A DNA stretch of 15,195 nt from Actinomycetota bacterium (lineage in GTDB: Bacteria; Actinomycetota; Actinomycetes; Streptosporangiales; Streptosporangiaceae), in NCBI GenBank assembly GCA_003168295.1, contig PMST01000210.1:33233-48427 (forward strand), read 5' to 3'. The translations under genes were made by a program, and so were the position numbers. Within the stretch, counting starts at the first letter, position 1, and each line of letters starts with the position of its first letter. Below are positions 1-8,073 of this stretch, in pieces. Under the pieces are notes generated by a model. That model saw only the letters and a list, made by a program, of their open reading frames with translations. It searched no databases and was not told the origin of the DNA.

Positions 1-633
1 CAGCAGGATCCGCGGCGGCTGCTTGAGCAGCACGTCACGTCGCCGGATGAGGGCGAACATCGGCACGCAGAGACTCTCGAGCAGCATCAGCCAGCCGATG
101 TAGCCCACCGGACTGGCCGAGAGCCGCACGCCGACGCCGTCCACGGTGGTGTAGGCGGCGATGGTCAGGCCGGTGCCGACGGCGGCCAGGAAGGCCGCGC
201 GGCCGGGCCGTCGCCCGGCTAGGACGAGGGTGGCCAGCCCGGCCGAGACGACGAGTACCCCGGCGATCTGCGGCCAGGTGAGATGCTCGTGCACGAACAC
301 CGCGGCCAGGATCGTCACCACCAGCGGGGAAGTACCGCGGGCCAGCGGATAGACCTGGCCGAACTCGCCCAGCCGGTAACACCGCATCAAGAGCAGGTTG
401 TAGAAGACGTGGATCACGATCGACGCCAGCAGGTACGGCCAGCAATCCGGCCGGGGCATCGCGGCCACGATGATGAGCGGGATCGCGACGATGATGCCGC
501 CGACGCCGATCAGCGCGAAGGCGAGCGTCTGATCCTTGATGCCGTGCGCGATGGCGTTCCAGGTCGCATGCGTCACCGCGGCGACCAGGACGGCGAGGGT
601 GACGGTCAGCGGGAGGGTGGTCGACGGGTCCAA
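1..633 (-). CDS. EamA/DMT-family membrane transporter (partial, 3' end outside window)
   Basis: Minus-strand reading from a TTG start at 633-631 stays open for 211 codons to the window edge. The protein begins LDPSTTLPLTVTLAVLVAAV and contains successive hydrophobic segments consistent with about six or more membrane helices. It includes the EamA-like stretch GEFGQVYPLARGTSPLVV followed by VHEHLTWPQIAGVLVVSAG, the usual end of the first EamA repeat. The family consists of about 280-300 aa inner-membrane drug/metabolite exporters with ten helices, so roughly 70-90 residues are missing beyond position 1. The TTG is chosen because GAGGAG lies 5 nt upstream and an in-frame TGA sits just four codons upstream, with no ATG in between. 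The substrate cannot be told. The gene is preceded by a long structured leader (see 634-857). Confidence 0.8.
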   Translation of the reverse strand, partial: MDPSTTLPLTVTLAVLVAAVTHATWNAIAHGIKDQTLAFALIGVGGIIVAIPLIIVAAMPRPDCWPYLLASIVIHVFYNLLLMRCYRLGEFGQVYPLARGTSPLVVTILAAVFVHEHLTWPQIAGVLVVSAGLATLVLAGRRPGRAAFLAAVGTGLTIAAYTTVDGVGVRLSASPVGYIGWLMLLESLCVPMFALIRRRDVLLKQPPRILL

Positions 634-857
634 CGGGGCTCCTCAGGCAGGCTGAACAGAGCCCTCAGGGCTTCTATCCCGTCAGGTGTTCCCCGGTCGG
701 TTGTGCTGGCCTTGCGGGCCGCTCGATCCGGGGCCCTTGCAGGCCGGTTCGGACCCAGTGACCAGGTCGCGGCGTCGCTCGGTCCAGTCCCGGCTGTCCT
801 GATTGTGGTGACGCTGGTGCGGCGGACAGCCGACGGAACCCTAGACGCAACCACTTG
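634..857 (-). promoter_or_regulatory. Hairpin-rich leader/promoter region of the EamA transporter gene
   Basis: This 224-bp gap has no convincing gene. On the minus strand a TAGGGT box at 843-838 resembles an actinobacterial -10 element, which would give a leader of about 200 nt before the TTG at 633. The leader can form several hairpins: a 9-bp perfect stem CGGCTGTCC/GGACAGCCG (832-824 with 799-791, 24-nt loop); two short GGCC-stem hairpins with GCAA-containing loops (745-732 and 720-708) separated by 11 nt; and a 5-bp AGCCC/GGGCT stem (672-660) about 27 nt ahead of the start. I do not recognise a known riboswitch class in it. The -35 is not clear. Confidence 0.4.
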
Positions 858-1802
858 CTAACCGCAGCTTAACCTAGCCGTCCTGGCGTGCCCCTGGCTG
901 CCGGTGATCTCGCCCGTCTGGAATTCCAGCTCGGTTCGCAGCAGCAGCGTGACCCAGGTGCGGTAGGGCCGCCAGCTCGCGCTGATTTCCCGGACCTGCT
1001 CGGGCGTCGCCGGTCCGGGCAGCCCGTAGGCGAGGGCCACCGCGCGGGCCAGCCGCGGCTCCTGACCGGGCACCGCATCGGGATCGCCCGCGCCGCGCAG
1101 CAAGGTCAGCCCGGCGGAGAAGTCCCCGATGCCGGGCAGCTTCTTCAGGTCGGCCATGGCTTCGGTATGCGGCATGGCACGCAGCCGGGCGGCGTCGAGC
1201 TGACCTTCGAGCGCGGCCTCGGCGAGGATGCGAAGCCATTCCGGCTTGCGCCCGGCCAGCCCGGGGAACGTGTCGAGTCCGGCCAGCCGTTGCGGGGACG
1301 GGAAGGCGTGCACGACCCGGCCGCCGAAGCTGACCGGCTCGCCGAGCTGTTCGGCCATCCGGGCCTTGATCGCCGCGGCCTGGGTGATCCGGATGCGGTG
1401 CCCGATGATGGTCCAGGCCGCGGCCTCGTACGGGGACCAGAACCCCACCGGCCGCAGCCCCGGATACCGGCGCTGAAGCTCCCCGATCACCGGGTCGCGC
1501 TCGCCGACCGCGGGGAATCCCGAGCCGTCCACGTCGAGCGAGAGGATCCGCTCCACCTGCTGGTGCGCCGCCGCCGCCAGGTCGGGCCCGGGCTTGTCCG
1601 GGCTGACGATCTCAGCCGTCATCTCTCCGGCGTCCTGGCGCACCCGGACGCCGACGGTCTCCCAGCTGCCCTCCACCGGGAACGCGAGCTCGAGCGCGTT
1701 ATCCGCGGATCCGGGGTAGTCGGCGGGCGTGAAGCCCTCAAGGAACTTGATGCTGGCCGTGAGCGAGAACGGCCCCCGCGGGACCAGGCTAAACGTCTCC
1801 AT
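858..1802 (-). CDS. DNA-3-methyladenine glycosylase 2 family (AlkA-like, HhH-GPD)
   Basis: The 314-aa protein is predicted to excise alkylated bases by N-glycosidic cleavage in base-excision repair. The N-terminus (METFSLVPRGPFSL) matches the AlkA N-terminal fold. The helix-hairpin-helix KLPGIGDFSAG lies at about residues 221-231, followed by LRGAGDPDAVPGQEPRLARA. By alignment with the family pattern DAFPxxDLxLR, the catalytic aspartate position is Glu248 here. The C-terminal SWRPYRTWVTLLLR helix is typical. The ATG at 1802 gives the family-like N-terminus; an in-frame ATG at 1904 would add 34 residues without family character and would overlap the divergent promoter. The gene is divergent from the GntR operon. 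The repair role is inferred from the fold; the D-to-E change leaves catalytic activity open. Confidence 0.82.
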   Translation of the reverse strand: METFSLVPRGPFSLTASIKFLEGFTPADYPGSADNALELAFPVEGSWETVGVRVRQDAGEMTAEIVSPDKPGPDLAAAAHQQVERILSLDVDGSGFPAVGERDPVIGELQRRYPGLRPVGFWSPYEAAAWTIIGHRIRITQAAAIKARMAEQLGEPVSFGGRVVHAFPSPQRLAGLDTFPGLAGRKPEWLRILAEAALEGQLDAARLRAMPHTEAMADLKKLPGIGDFSAGLTLLRGAGDPDAVPGQEPRLARAVALAYGLPGPATPEQVREISASWRPYRTWVTLLLRTELEFQTGEITGSQGHARTARLSCG

Positions 1803-1905
1803 GCCACCCATCACACCACCGACCGCCGACATTTCGGCGGTCGCCGCTGCGCAAAAGAAGGCGGGTCCTCTGGCGGTGCCATCACCGGCCAGGTCGGTCC
1901 CCATA

Positions 1906-1935
1906 TTGACACTTCACCTCGGTCGGGCTTACCCT
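1906..1935 (+). promoter_or_regulatory. Promoter of the GntR/sugar-acid operon
   Basis: A perfect -35 hexamer TTGACA (1906-1911) is followed after 18 bp by TACCCT (1930-1935), which fits the TANNNT -10 pattern of high-GC actinobacteria. Predicted transcription would begin near 1942, just upstream of the inverted repeat and the first ATG of the repressor gene. This is a sequence-pattern call only. Confidence 0.55.
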
Positions 1936-1944
1936 CAACTCAGG

Positions 1945-1968
1945 TCATATATGAGATGCCATACATGA
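1945..1968 (+). promoter_or_regulatory. Candidate GntR operator (inverted repeat)
   Basis: TCATATATG (1945-1953) and CATACATGA (1960-1968) form an inverted repeat with 8 of 9 paired positions and a 6-bp centre. The left part also contains a perfect 10-bp palindrome TCATATATGA (1945-1954). It is strikingly AT-rich for this DNA and covers the predicted transcription start and the start codons of the adjacent GntR gene. That is where an autoregulatory operator would be expected. Binding is inferred. Confidence 0.5.
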
Positions 1969-2729
1969 TGTTCACTCCTGAAGCCTCCCCGTCGGCAAGC
2001 TCGGCAGGCTCGGCAAACTCTGCCGGCGAAACCGCCGCCGTACCCGGGTCGGCGTTCCTGACCGCGGCGGCGGGCGCGCTGCCGTCCCGGACGGTGGCGG
2101 TCCTCGAAGCGATCAAGCACGCGATCCTGGCCGGAGAGCTGAAACCGGGGCGCCCGCTGGTCGAGACCGACCTGGCCAACGTGCTCGGCGTCTCCAAGAC
2201 CCCGGTGCGCGAGGCGCTCAAGACCCTGGCCGGCGCGGGCCTGGTGACGATGAGCCCGTACCGGGGCGCGGTCGTCCGCGTCGTCAACGATGAGGCGGCC
2301 AGGCACGTGTACGACGCCCGCCTGCTGCTCGAGCCCGAGGCGCTGCGCCGCGCGGTGACCGCGGGTCACGACTGGCAGCCTGCGCACGTCGCCCTGGCCA
2401 GCGCCCGTCAGGCCCGCGACCAGGCCGAGCGCAGCCTAGCCAACCGCGACTTCCACCGCGAGCTCTACCGGGGCTGCGGCAACCCGCTGCTGGTCAGCAT
2501 GCTGGATGACCTGCGCGATCAGACGGCGCTGGTCAGCGCGGCGGCCTGGCGACAGGAGCCGGACTGGCTGGAGGTCCCGAGCTGGGAGCACGAGGCCGCC
2601 GAGCACCGGGCCGTGCTCCTGGCGGCGGAAGACGGCAATGCCCAGCGTGCCGCTGACCTGCTGCGAGGGCACATAACCTCGTTTGTCGAGCGGAACTTTC
2701 TTAAGAACCCAGAGGAGAACCTCAGATGA
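1956..2729 (+). CDS. GntR-family (FadR/FCD subfamily) transcriptional regulator
   Basis: The 257-aa protein is the likely repressor of the downstream sugar-acid genes. A low-complexity Ser/Ala linker of four SAx triplets (about residues 13-24) precedes a winged helix-turn-helix. In that domain AIKHAILAGELKPGRPLVE, VLGVSKTPVREALK and YRGAVVRVV are diagnostic of GntR. A C-terminal FCD ligand-binding domain follows, with YDARLLLEPEALRRA, DFHRELYRGCGNPLL and a late HRAVLLA/LLRGHI pair supplying the usual acidic and histidine metal-site positions. Start is uncertain: ATGs at 1956, 1965 and 1968 are in frame, none with a good Shine-Dalgarno sequence. 1956 is the first after the predicted promoter. 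Its TGA overlaps the next gene's ATG (ATGA at 2726), so the regulator is transcribed with its probable targets. The effector is probably a sugar acid or keto-deoxy acid, by context only. Confidence 0.85.
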   Translation: MPYMMFTPEASPSASSAGSANSAGETAAVPGSAFLTAAAGALPSRTVAVLEAIKHAILAGELKPGRPLVETDLANVLGVSKTPVREALKTLAGAGLVTMSPYRGAVVRVVNDEAARHVYDARLLLEPEALRRAVTAGHDWQPAHVALASARQARDQAERSLANRDFHRELYRGCGNPLLVSMLDDLRDQTALVSAAAWRQEPDWLEVPSWEHEAAEHRAVLLAAEDGNAQRAADLLRGHITSFVERNFLKNPEENLR

Positions 2730-3651
2730 GCCTTAGCCCAGCCACCGCCCAGGCGCTGCGCCACGCCCTTGTCACCGCGGTCGTCGTCCCGGTCACGCCG
2801 CTGCACGCCGACGGCAGCCCCGACTGGGACACCTACGCGACGCTGACCGGGCGCCTGATCGACGGCGGGATCACGGTCATCACCCCGAACGGCAACACCG
2901 GGGAGTTCTACGCGCTGAGCCAGGCCGAGGCCCGGCGGGCCTTCGAGACCGCGGCCGAGGTGGTCAGCGCCCGGGACAGCGGCACCGAGCTGCTGGCCGG
3001 CGTCGGCTACGACATAGCCACGGCGATCGAGTCGGCCCGGCACGCCCAGCACCACGGTGCCCGCATGATCATGATCCACCAGCCGGTGCACCCCTACGTA
3101 TCGGCCGAAGGCTGGGTCGACTATCACGCCGCCATCGCCGGCGCCGTCCCCGACCTGGGCGTGGTCCTCTACATCCGGGACGAGCGGCGGACCGGCGCGC
3201 ACATCGCCGCGCTCGCGGACCGGGCGCCGAACGTCGTCGGCGTCAAGTACGGCGTCCGCGACGCGACCAAGTTCGCCGCGGTGGCCAGGGACGCCGGGAT
3301 CGACCGGTTCACCTGGCTGGCGGGCGCGGCCGAGCTGACCGCCCCGGCCTACTGGGCCGTCGGCGCGCACGCCTTCACCTCAGGCCTGGCCAATGTCAGC
3401 CCCCACCTGGCGCTTTCCATGCTCGACGCGCTGCGCGCCAACGACTTCGGTGCCGCGATGAAGGTCTGGGAGTCGGTGCGCCGCTTCGAGGAACTGCGCG
3501 CGGCGGACTCCTCGGCCGACAACGTGAGCGTGGTCAAGGAGGCGCTGGCCCAGCTGGGCCTGTGCCGCGCCGACGTCCGCCCGCCGAGCCGCCCCCTGCC
3601 TCAGGAGATCAAGGACGAGATCACCGGGATCCTGATCGCGTGGGGCATGAA

Positions 3652-3655
<4 letters not shown>
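2726..3655 (+). CDS. DapA/DHDPS-family dehydratase or aldolase (probable 2-keto-3-deoxy-pentonate dehydratase)
   Basis: The 309-aa TIM-barrel enzyme belongs to the class I (Schiff-base) dihydrodipicolinate synthase family. It shows VTPLHADGSPDWDTY near the N-terminus, the GNTGEFYAL motif at residues 56-64, a tyrosine at the usual catalytic position (LYIRDER, Tyr149) and the Schiff-base lysine in VGVKYGVRD (Lys174). The canonical DHDPS tail of the lysine motif is replaced, which argues against lysine biosynthesis. Between a pentonate dehydratase and an alpha-ketoglutaric-semialdehyde dehydrogenase, the best role is dehydration of a 2-keto-3-deoxy-pentonate to alpha-ketoglutarate semialdehyde. 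An aldolase splitting a keto-deoxy acid, or 5-keto-4-deoxy-glucarate dehydratase, remains possible. The ATG at 2726 overlaps the regulator's stop codon; GAGGAGAA lies just upstream. Confidence 0.85.
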
Positions 3656-5397
<1,742 letters not shown>

Positions 5398-5455
5398 CCT
5401 CGTGGTAGAGGACGTCGCCGTCGGCCGGGTGCCCGTCACCGCATAGCCGCCCCCC

Positions 5456-5463
5456 AGGTACCT
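5456..5463. repeat. Short palindrome in the only operon gap
   Basis: The 86-bp gap between the dehydratase and the aldehyde dehydrogenase contains AGGTACCT (CAGGTACCTG when extended by one base each side). It is a perfect palindrome about 10 bp ahead of the AGGAGA ribosome-binding site. It may be chance; no terminator is seen here. Confidence 0.2.
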
Positions 5464-5483
5464 GTCACCTCTTAGGAGAACTG

Positions 5484-6938
5484 ATGATTCAGGCGTTTGA
5501 CCCGCGCACCGGAGAACCGGTGGGAGAGCCGGTCGCCGAGACCTCCGACGCCGAGGTCGACGCGATCGTCGCGGCCGCGGCGGCCGCGTTCGGCGCCTGG
5601 TCCGCGTTCGGCCGCCGGGCGGAGGCGCTGGAGGCCGTGGCCGACGCGCTCGACGCCCGCGCGGGCGAGCTCGCGGTCATCGCCGACACCGAGACCGCGC
5701 TCGGCGGCGAGCGGCTCACCGGCGAGGTGGCCCGCGCCACCGGGCAGCTGCGGCTGTTCGCGGCGGTGCTGCGCGACGACGGGTACCTGGACGCCGTCGT
5801 GACCCCGGCCGCCGGCGCCGCGCCTGAGCTGCGGCGGATCAACTCACCGGTCGGCCCGGTGGCGGTGTTCGCCGCGTCGAACTTCCCGTTCGCGTTCTCC
5901 GTGGCCGGCGGTGACACCGCCTCCGCGCTGGCCGCGGGCTGCCCGGTCGTGGTGAAGGCGCACGAAGCCCACCCGGTCACCTCCGACCTGACCGCCGAGA
6001 TCATCGCCGGGGCGCTGGCCGCGGCCGGGGCGCCGCCCGGGACCCTCGCGCTGGTCCACGGGGTGCAGGCCGGCCTGCGGCTGCTTCGGCACCCGGCGGT
6101 CGCGGCGGCCGGGTTCACCGGGTCCACGGCCGGCGGGCTGGCCCTGGCCCGGGTCTGCGCCGAGCGGCCGGTCCCGATCCCGTTCTTCGGTGAGCTCGGC
6201 TCGGTCAATCCGTGCGTGGTGCTGCCCGGAGCCGCGTTCTCCCGTCCGGCCGCGATCGCCACCGGCTACGCGGGCTCGCTGACGCTGGGCACCGGGCAGT
6301 TCTGCACCAACCCGGGCCTGCTGTTCGTCCCCGACGACGTGGGCCTGCTCACGGCGATCACCGAGGCGGCCGGCTCCTCGTCGGGCGGGGCCATGCTGTC
6401 CGGACGGATCTTCGCGGGCTACGAGGACGCGGTCGCCGAGGCGCAGGCGCATCCCGGTGTCACCGAGCTGGCCGCGGGGGAGCCGGGTCCCGGTCCCTGG
6501 GGCGCCACGCCCCGGGTGTTCCAGACGTCGCTGAAGGAGTTCGCCGCCGATATCGCGGTCCTGTCCCGTGAGCGGTTCGGTCCCGCCGGGCTGGTGATCA
6601 CCTACCCGTCGGTCGAGGAGCTGCTGCCGGTCCTGTCCGCGCTGGCCGGCAACCTGGTCGGCACCGTCCATGTCGATACCGGCTCGGCCGAGGACATGGG
6701 ATTTGCCCGCCCGGTGGCCGCGGTCCTGGCGCGGGTCGCGGGCCGGATCGTCTGCAACGGCTGGCCGACCGGCGTGGCCGTGGTCGCGGCCCAGCATCAC
6801 GGCGGCCCGTGGCCGGCCACCACGACGCCCGCCTACACCTCGGTGGGCACGGCCGCGATCCGCCGCTGGCTGGTACCCGTGGCCTACCAGGACTTCCCCG
6901 CCGAACTCCTGCCGGTCGGCCTGCGGGAAGCTTCCTAG
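5484..6938 (+). CDS. Aldehyde dehydrogenase, alpha-ketoglutaric semialdehyde (2,5-dioxovalerate) dehydrogenase type
   Basis: The 484-aa protein is predicted to oxidise alpha-ketoglutarate semialdehyde to alpha-ketoglutarate with NAD(P)+, the last step before the TCA cycle. The KGSADH subgroup signature is clear: FAASNFPFAFSVAGGDTASA (Asn132 in SNFPF), the cofactor-binding lysine in VVVKAHEAHP (Lys158), FTGSTAGG, general base Glu237 in FFGELGSVNP and catalytic cysteine Cys274 in GTGQFCTNPG. The ATG at 5484 has AGGAGA 5 nt upstream. It lies 86 bp after the dehydratase on the same strand and completes the pathway. Length is slightly below the usual 500-530 aa but all catalytic elements are present. 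Its stop overlaps the stop of a decayed gene on the other strand. Confidence 0.88.
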   Translation: MIQAFDPRTGEPVGEPVAETSDAEVDAIVAAAAAAFGAWSAFGRRAEALEAVADALDARAGELAVIADTETALGGERLTGEVARATGQLRLFAAVLRDDGYLDAVVTPAAGAAPELRRINSPVGPVAVFAASNFPFAFSVAGGDTASALAAGCPVVVKAHEAHPVTSDLTAEIIAGALAAAGAPPGTLALVHGVQAGLRLLRHPAVAAAGFTGSTAGGLALARVCAERPVPIPFFGELGSVNPCVVLPGAAFSRPAAIATGYAGSLTLGTGQFCTNPGLLFVPDDVGLLTAITEAAGSSSGGAMLSGRIFAGYEDAVAEAQAHPGVTELAAGEPGPGPWGATPRVFQTSLKEFAADIAVLSRERFGPAGLVITYPSVEELLPVLSALAGNLVGTVHVDTGSAEDMGFARPVAAVLARVAGRIVCNGWPTGVAVVAAQHHGGPWPATTTPAYTSVGTAAIRRWLVPVAYQDFPAELLPVGLREAS

Positions 6939-7060
6939 CTGCTCGTGCCCAGCCTGGCCCTCATCTCTGAGACGTCCAGGCCGTGCAGCCGCAGCAGGTC
7001 TCGCCGAGGATCTTGCGTTTGGCTTGATCGGTGAGCTGCGGATAGCCGTAGCCCGCGCAC
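6935..7060 (-). pseudogene. C-terminal remnant of an amidohydrolase, frameshifted
   Basis: Reading the minus strand gives YGYPQLTDQAKRKILGE. A shift of one frame near 6998-7001 then continues with NLLRLHGLDVSEMRARLGTS and a stop at 6937-6935. This is the characteristic tail of amidohydrolase-2 type metal-dependent hydrolases (pattern KRKILGxNxxRLxG). A one-base loss (GAGACC where GAGAACC is expected) explains the break. No upstream part exists, because the start of the PPOX gene lies directly beyond. It is tail-to-tail with the aldehyde dehydrogenase, the two stop codons overlapping. Family assignment is by recall of the motif. Confidence 0.6.
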
Positions 7061-7076
7061 AGGTCCTCATCGTTGC

Positions 7077-7082
7077 TACGGT
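7077..7082 (+). promoter_or_regulatory. -10 element of a probably leaderless PPOX transcript
   Basis: TACGGT ends 6 nt before the GTG start at 7089, so transcription should begin at or next to the start codon. No Shine-Dalgarno sequence precedes the GTG. A -35 match is not convincing. Confidence 0.35.
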
Positions 7083-7088
7083 GGTGCG

Positions 7089-7547
7089 GTGAGTCCACAG
7101 ATTGCGGTGAACACCGCGGTGACGCGAGCTGAGCTGCTCGATTTCATCTCCTCCCGCCACCATGCCATCGTGATCACGACCCGCGCCGACGGCACGCCGC
7201 AGGCATCGCCGGTCACCTGCGGCGTCGACGACGGCAAGATCGTGGTCGCGACCTACCCCGAACGCGCCAAGACCCGTAACGCCCGCCGCCACCCGCAGGT
7301 CAGCGTGCTGGTGCTCTCGGATGATTTCGGCGGCCCGTGGGTGCAGGTCGACGGCACGGCCGAGGTGCTCGACGTGCCCGAGGCGATCGAACCGCTGGTC
7401 GGTTACTTCCGGTCCATCTCCGGCGAGCATTCGGACTGGGAGGAATACCGCCAGGCCATGGTGCGGCAGGGCAAGTCGCTGCTGCGTATCACCCCGGAGC
7501 GCTGGGGCCCGGTGGCCACCGGAGGTTTCCCGCCCCGGCTGGCCTAG
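7089..7547 (+). CDS. PPOX-class, probable F420-dependent oxidoreductase
   Basis: The 152-aa protein has a pyridoxamine-5'-phosphate-oxidase-like split beta-barrel. ITTRADGTPQASPVTCGVDD begins the barrel; ERAKTRNARRHPQVSVLVLS and WVQVDGTAEVLD follow in the order seen in Rv1155-like enzymes, which use deazaflavin F420 or FMN. The protein ends with ITPERWGPVATGGFPPRLA. The start is GTG, apparently leaderless. It is downstream of and co-directional with the sugar-acid operon but separated by the amidohydrolase relic and its own -10 box, so it is probably independent. Substrate is unknown; F420 rather than FMN use is an inference from the subfamily look. Confidence 0.8.
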   Translation: MSPQIAVNTAVTRAELLDFISSRHHAIVITTRADGTPQASPVTCGVDDGKIVVATYPERAKTRNARRHPQVSVLVLSDDFGGPWVQVDGTAEVLDVPEAIEPLVGYFRSISGEHSDWEEYRQAMVRQGKSLLRITPERWGPVATGGFPPRLA

Positions 7548-7557
7548 GAGCCGGGCT

Positions 7558-7574
7558 CTCAGCAGTTCGCTGAG
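7558..7574 (+). terminator. Hairpin after the PPOX gene (possible terminator)
   Basis: CTCAGC (7558-7563) and GCTGAG (7569-7574) form a perfect 6-bp stem with loop AGTTC, 11 bp after the PPOX stop. A second stem GTGACC/GGTCAC (7602-7607 with 7615-7620) follows. There is no U-tract, which is common for actinobacterial terminators but weakens the call. Confidence 0.35.
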
Positions 7575-7629
7575 CTGGCATCCCAACGCGACAGGACACT
7601 TGTGACCTGTTGGCGGTCACTATCGGCCG

Positions 7630-7659
7630 TTGCGCATGTGCGTTATGTATGCGTAATCT
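7630..7659 (+). promoter_or_regulatory. Promoter of the small hypothetical gene
   Basis: TTGCGC (7630-7635) and TAATCT (7654-7659), 18 bp apart, fit a vegetative sigma promoter. The implied start is near 7666, immediately upstream of a perfect inverted repeat. Confidence 0.45.
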
Positions 7660-7670
7660 CTCCCAATGAG

Positions 7671-7690
7671 AATCCGTTCAAAAACGGATT
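7671..7690. promoter_or_regulatory. Perfect 8-bp inverted repeat downstream of a promoter
   Basis: AATCCGTT (7671-7678) and AACGGATT (7683-7690) flank the tetranucleotide CAAA. The repeat lies just after the predicted transcription start and 24 bp before the GTG start of the next gene. It could be an operator or a 5'-UTR hairpin; lack of a T-run on either side argues against a terminator. Confidence 0.45.
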
Positions 7691-7713
7691 GTGATCTGGA
7701 AAGGTAGCGGCGG

Positions 7714-8013
7714 GTGACGCTCCCGGGGGGGAATCCGATGGTGCATGAGCTGGGTTTGACCGGCATCTGGAGTCGCCAAGGGAGACTCCGGGGTGATCCG
7801 TCCCCCGGCGGCCAAGATGACGCTCTCGGAACACTGCGGCTGGAGTGGGGTCATGCCTATGTGATCGACGTCGACAGCACCGGCCGATGGCTGGCGCTGC
7901 GTAGAGACGGGCTGCCCGCAGTAACCGGCTACGGACCCGGCCCGCTTCTCGCCGCGATCACTGAGGACCACGCGGCCAGGCCGGTGAAGGTGCCGCCCGC
8001 GCTGTTGAGCTAG
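7714..8013 (+). CDS. Small hypothetical protein, actinobacterial type
   Basis: The protein is up to 99 aa, soluble, with no signal peptide or membrane segment. The core reads LRLEWGHAYVIDVDSTGRW followed by LALRRDG and a C-terminal LLAAITEDHAARPVKVP. This layout resembles short uncharacterised actinobacterial proteins in which a W-rich strand segment precedes a helix ending in DxxxRPV. I do not know a function. Two starts are possible: GTG 7714 (GGAAAGG about 10 nt upstream) and ATG 7738 (a G-rich run 6 nt upstream, giving 91 aa). Codon use matches its neighbours. It has its own promoter and an inverted repeat upstream, suggesting specific regulation. Confidence 0.6.
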   Translation: MTLPGGNPMVHELGLTGIWSRQGRLRGDPSPGGQDDALGTLRLEWGHAYVIDVDSTGRWLALRRDGLPAVTGYGPGPLLAAITEDHAARPVKVPPALLS

Positions 8014-8037
8014 CGGGCGAGACGTCAGGTCTATCCA

Positions 8038-8067
8038 TTCGGCTGTCTCGGGCCGGGATGGCAGACT
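8038..8067 (+). promoter_or_regulatory. Promoter of the DinB-family gene (leaderless)
   Basis: TTCGGC (8038-8043) and CAGACT (8062-8067) are 18 bp apart, and the ATG at 8074 lies 6 nt after the -10. That places the transcription start at the ATG. No ribosome-binding site is visible, consistent with leaderless translation. Confidence 0.45.
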
Positions 8068-8073
8068 GTCGGC

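Noticed and set aside
283..861. Long open frames opposite the exporter gene (283-861 plus, 35-445 minus)
   Set aside because: Arg/Pro/Gly-rich translations without domains. They are antisense or out of frame to the transporter frame, which has clear membrane helices and a good ribosome-binding site.
888..1955. 5' part of the 613-codon plus-strand frame upstream of the GntR protein
   Set aside because: It runs antisense through the AlkA gene and lacks any domain; GntR homology and the promoter place the real start at 1956-1968.
5398..5447. Possible coding remnant LVVEDVAVGRVPVTA after the dehydratase stop
   Set aside because: Too short to assign and the dehydratase already ends in a family-like tail; may be chance.
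5844..7586. 580-codon minus-strand frame opposite the aldehyde dehydrogenase and PPOX genes
   Set aside because: Shadow frame with repetitive Gly/Arg/Asp composition; both genes on the plus strand are intact and well matched.
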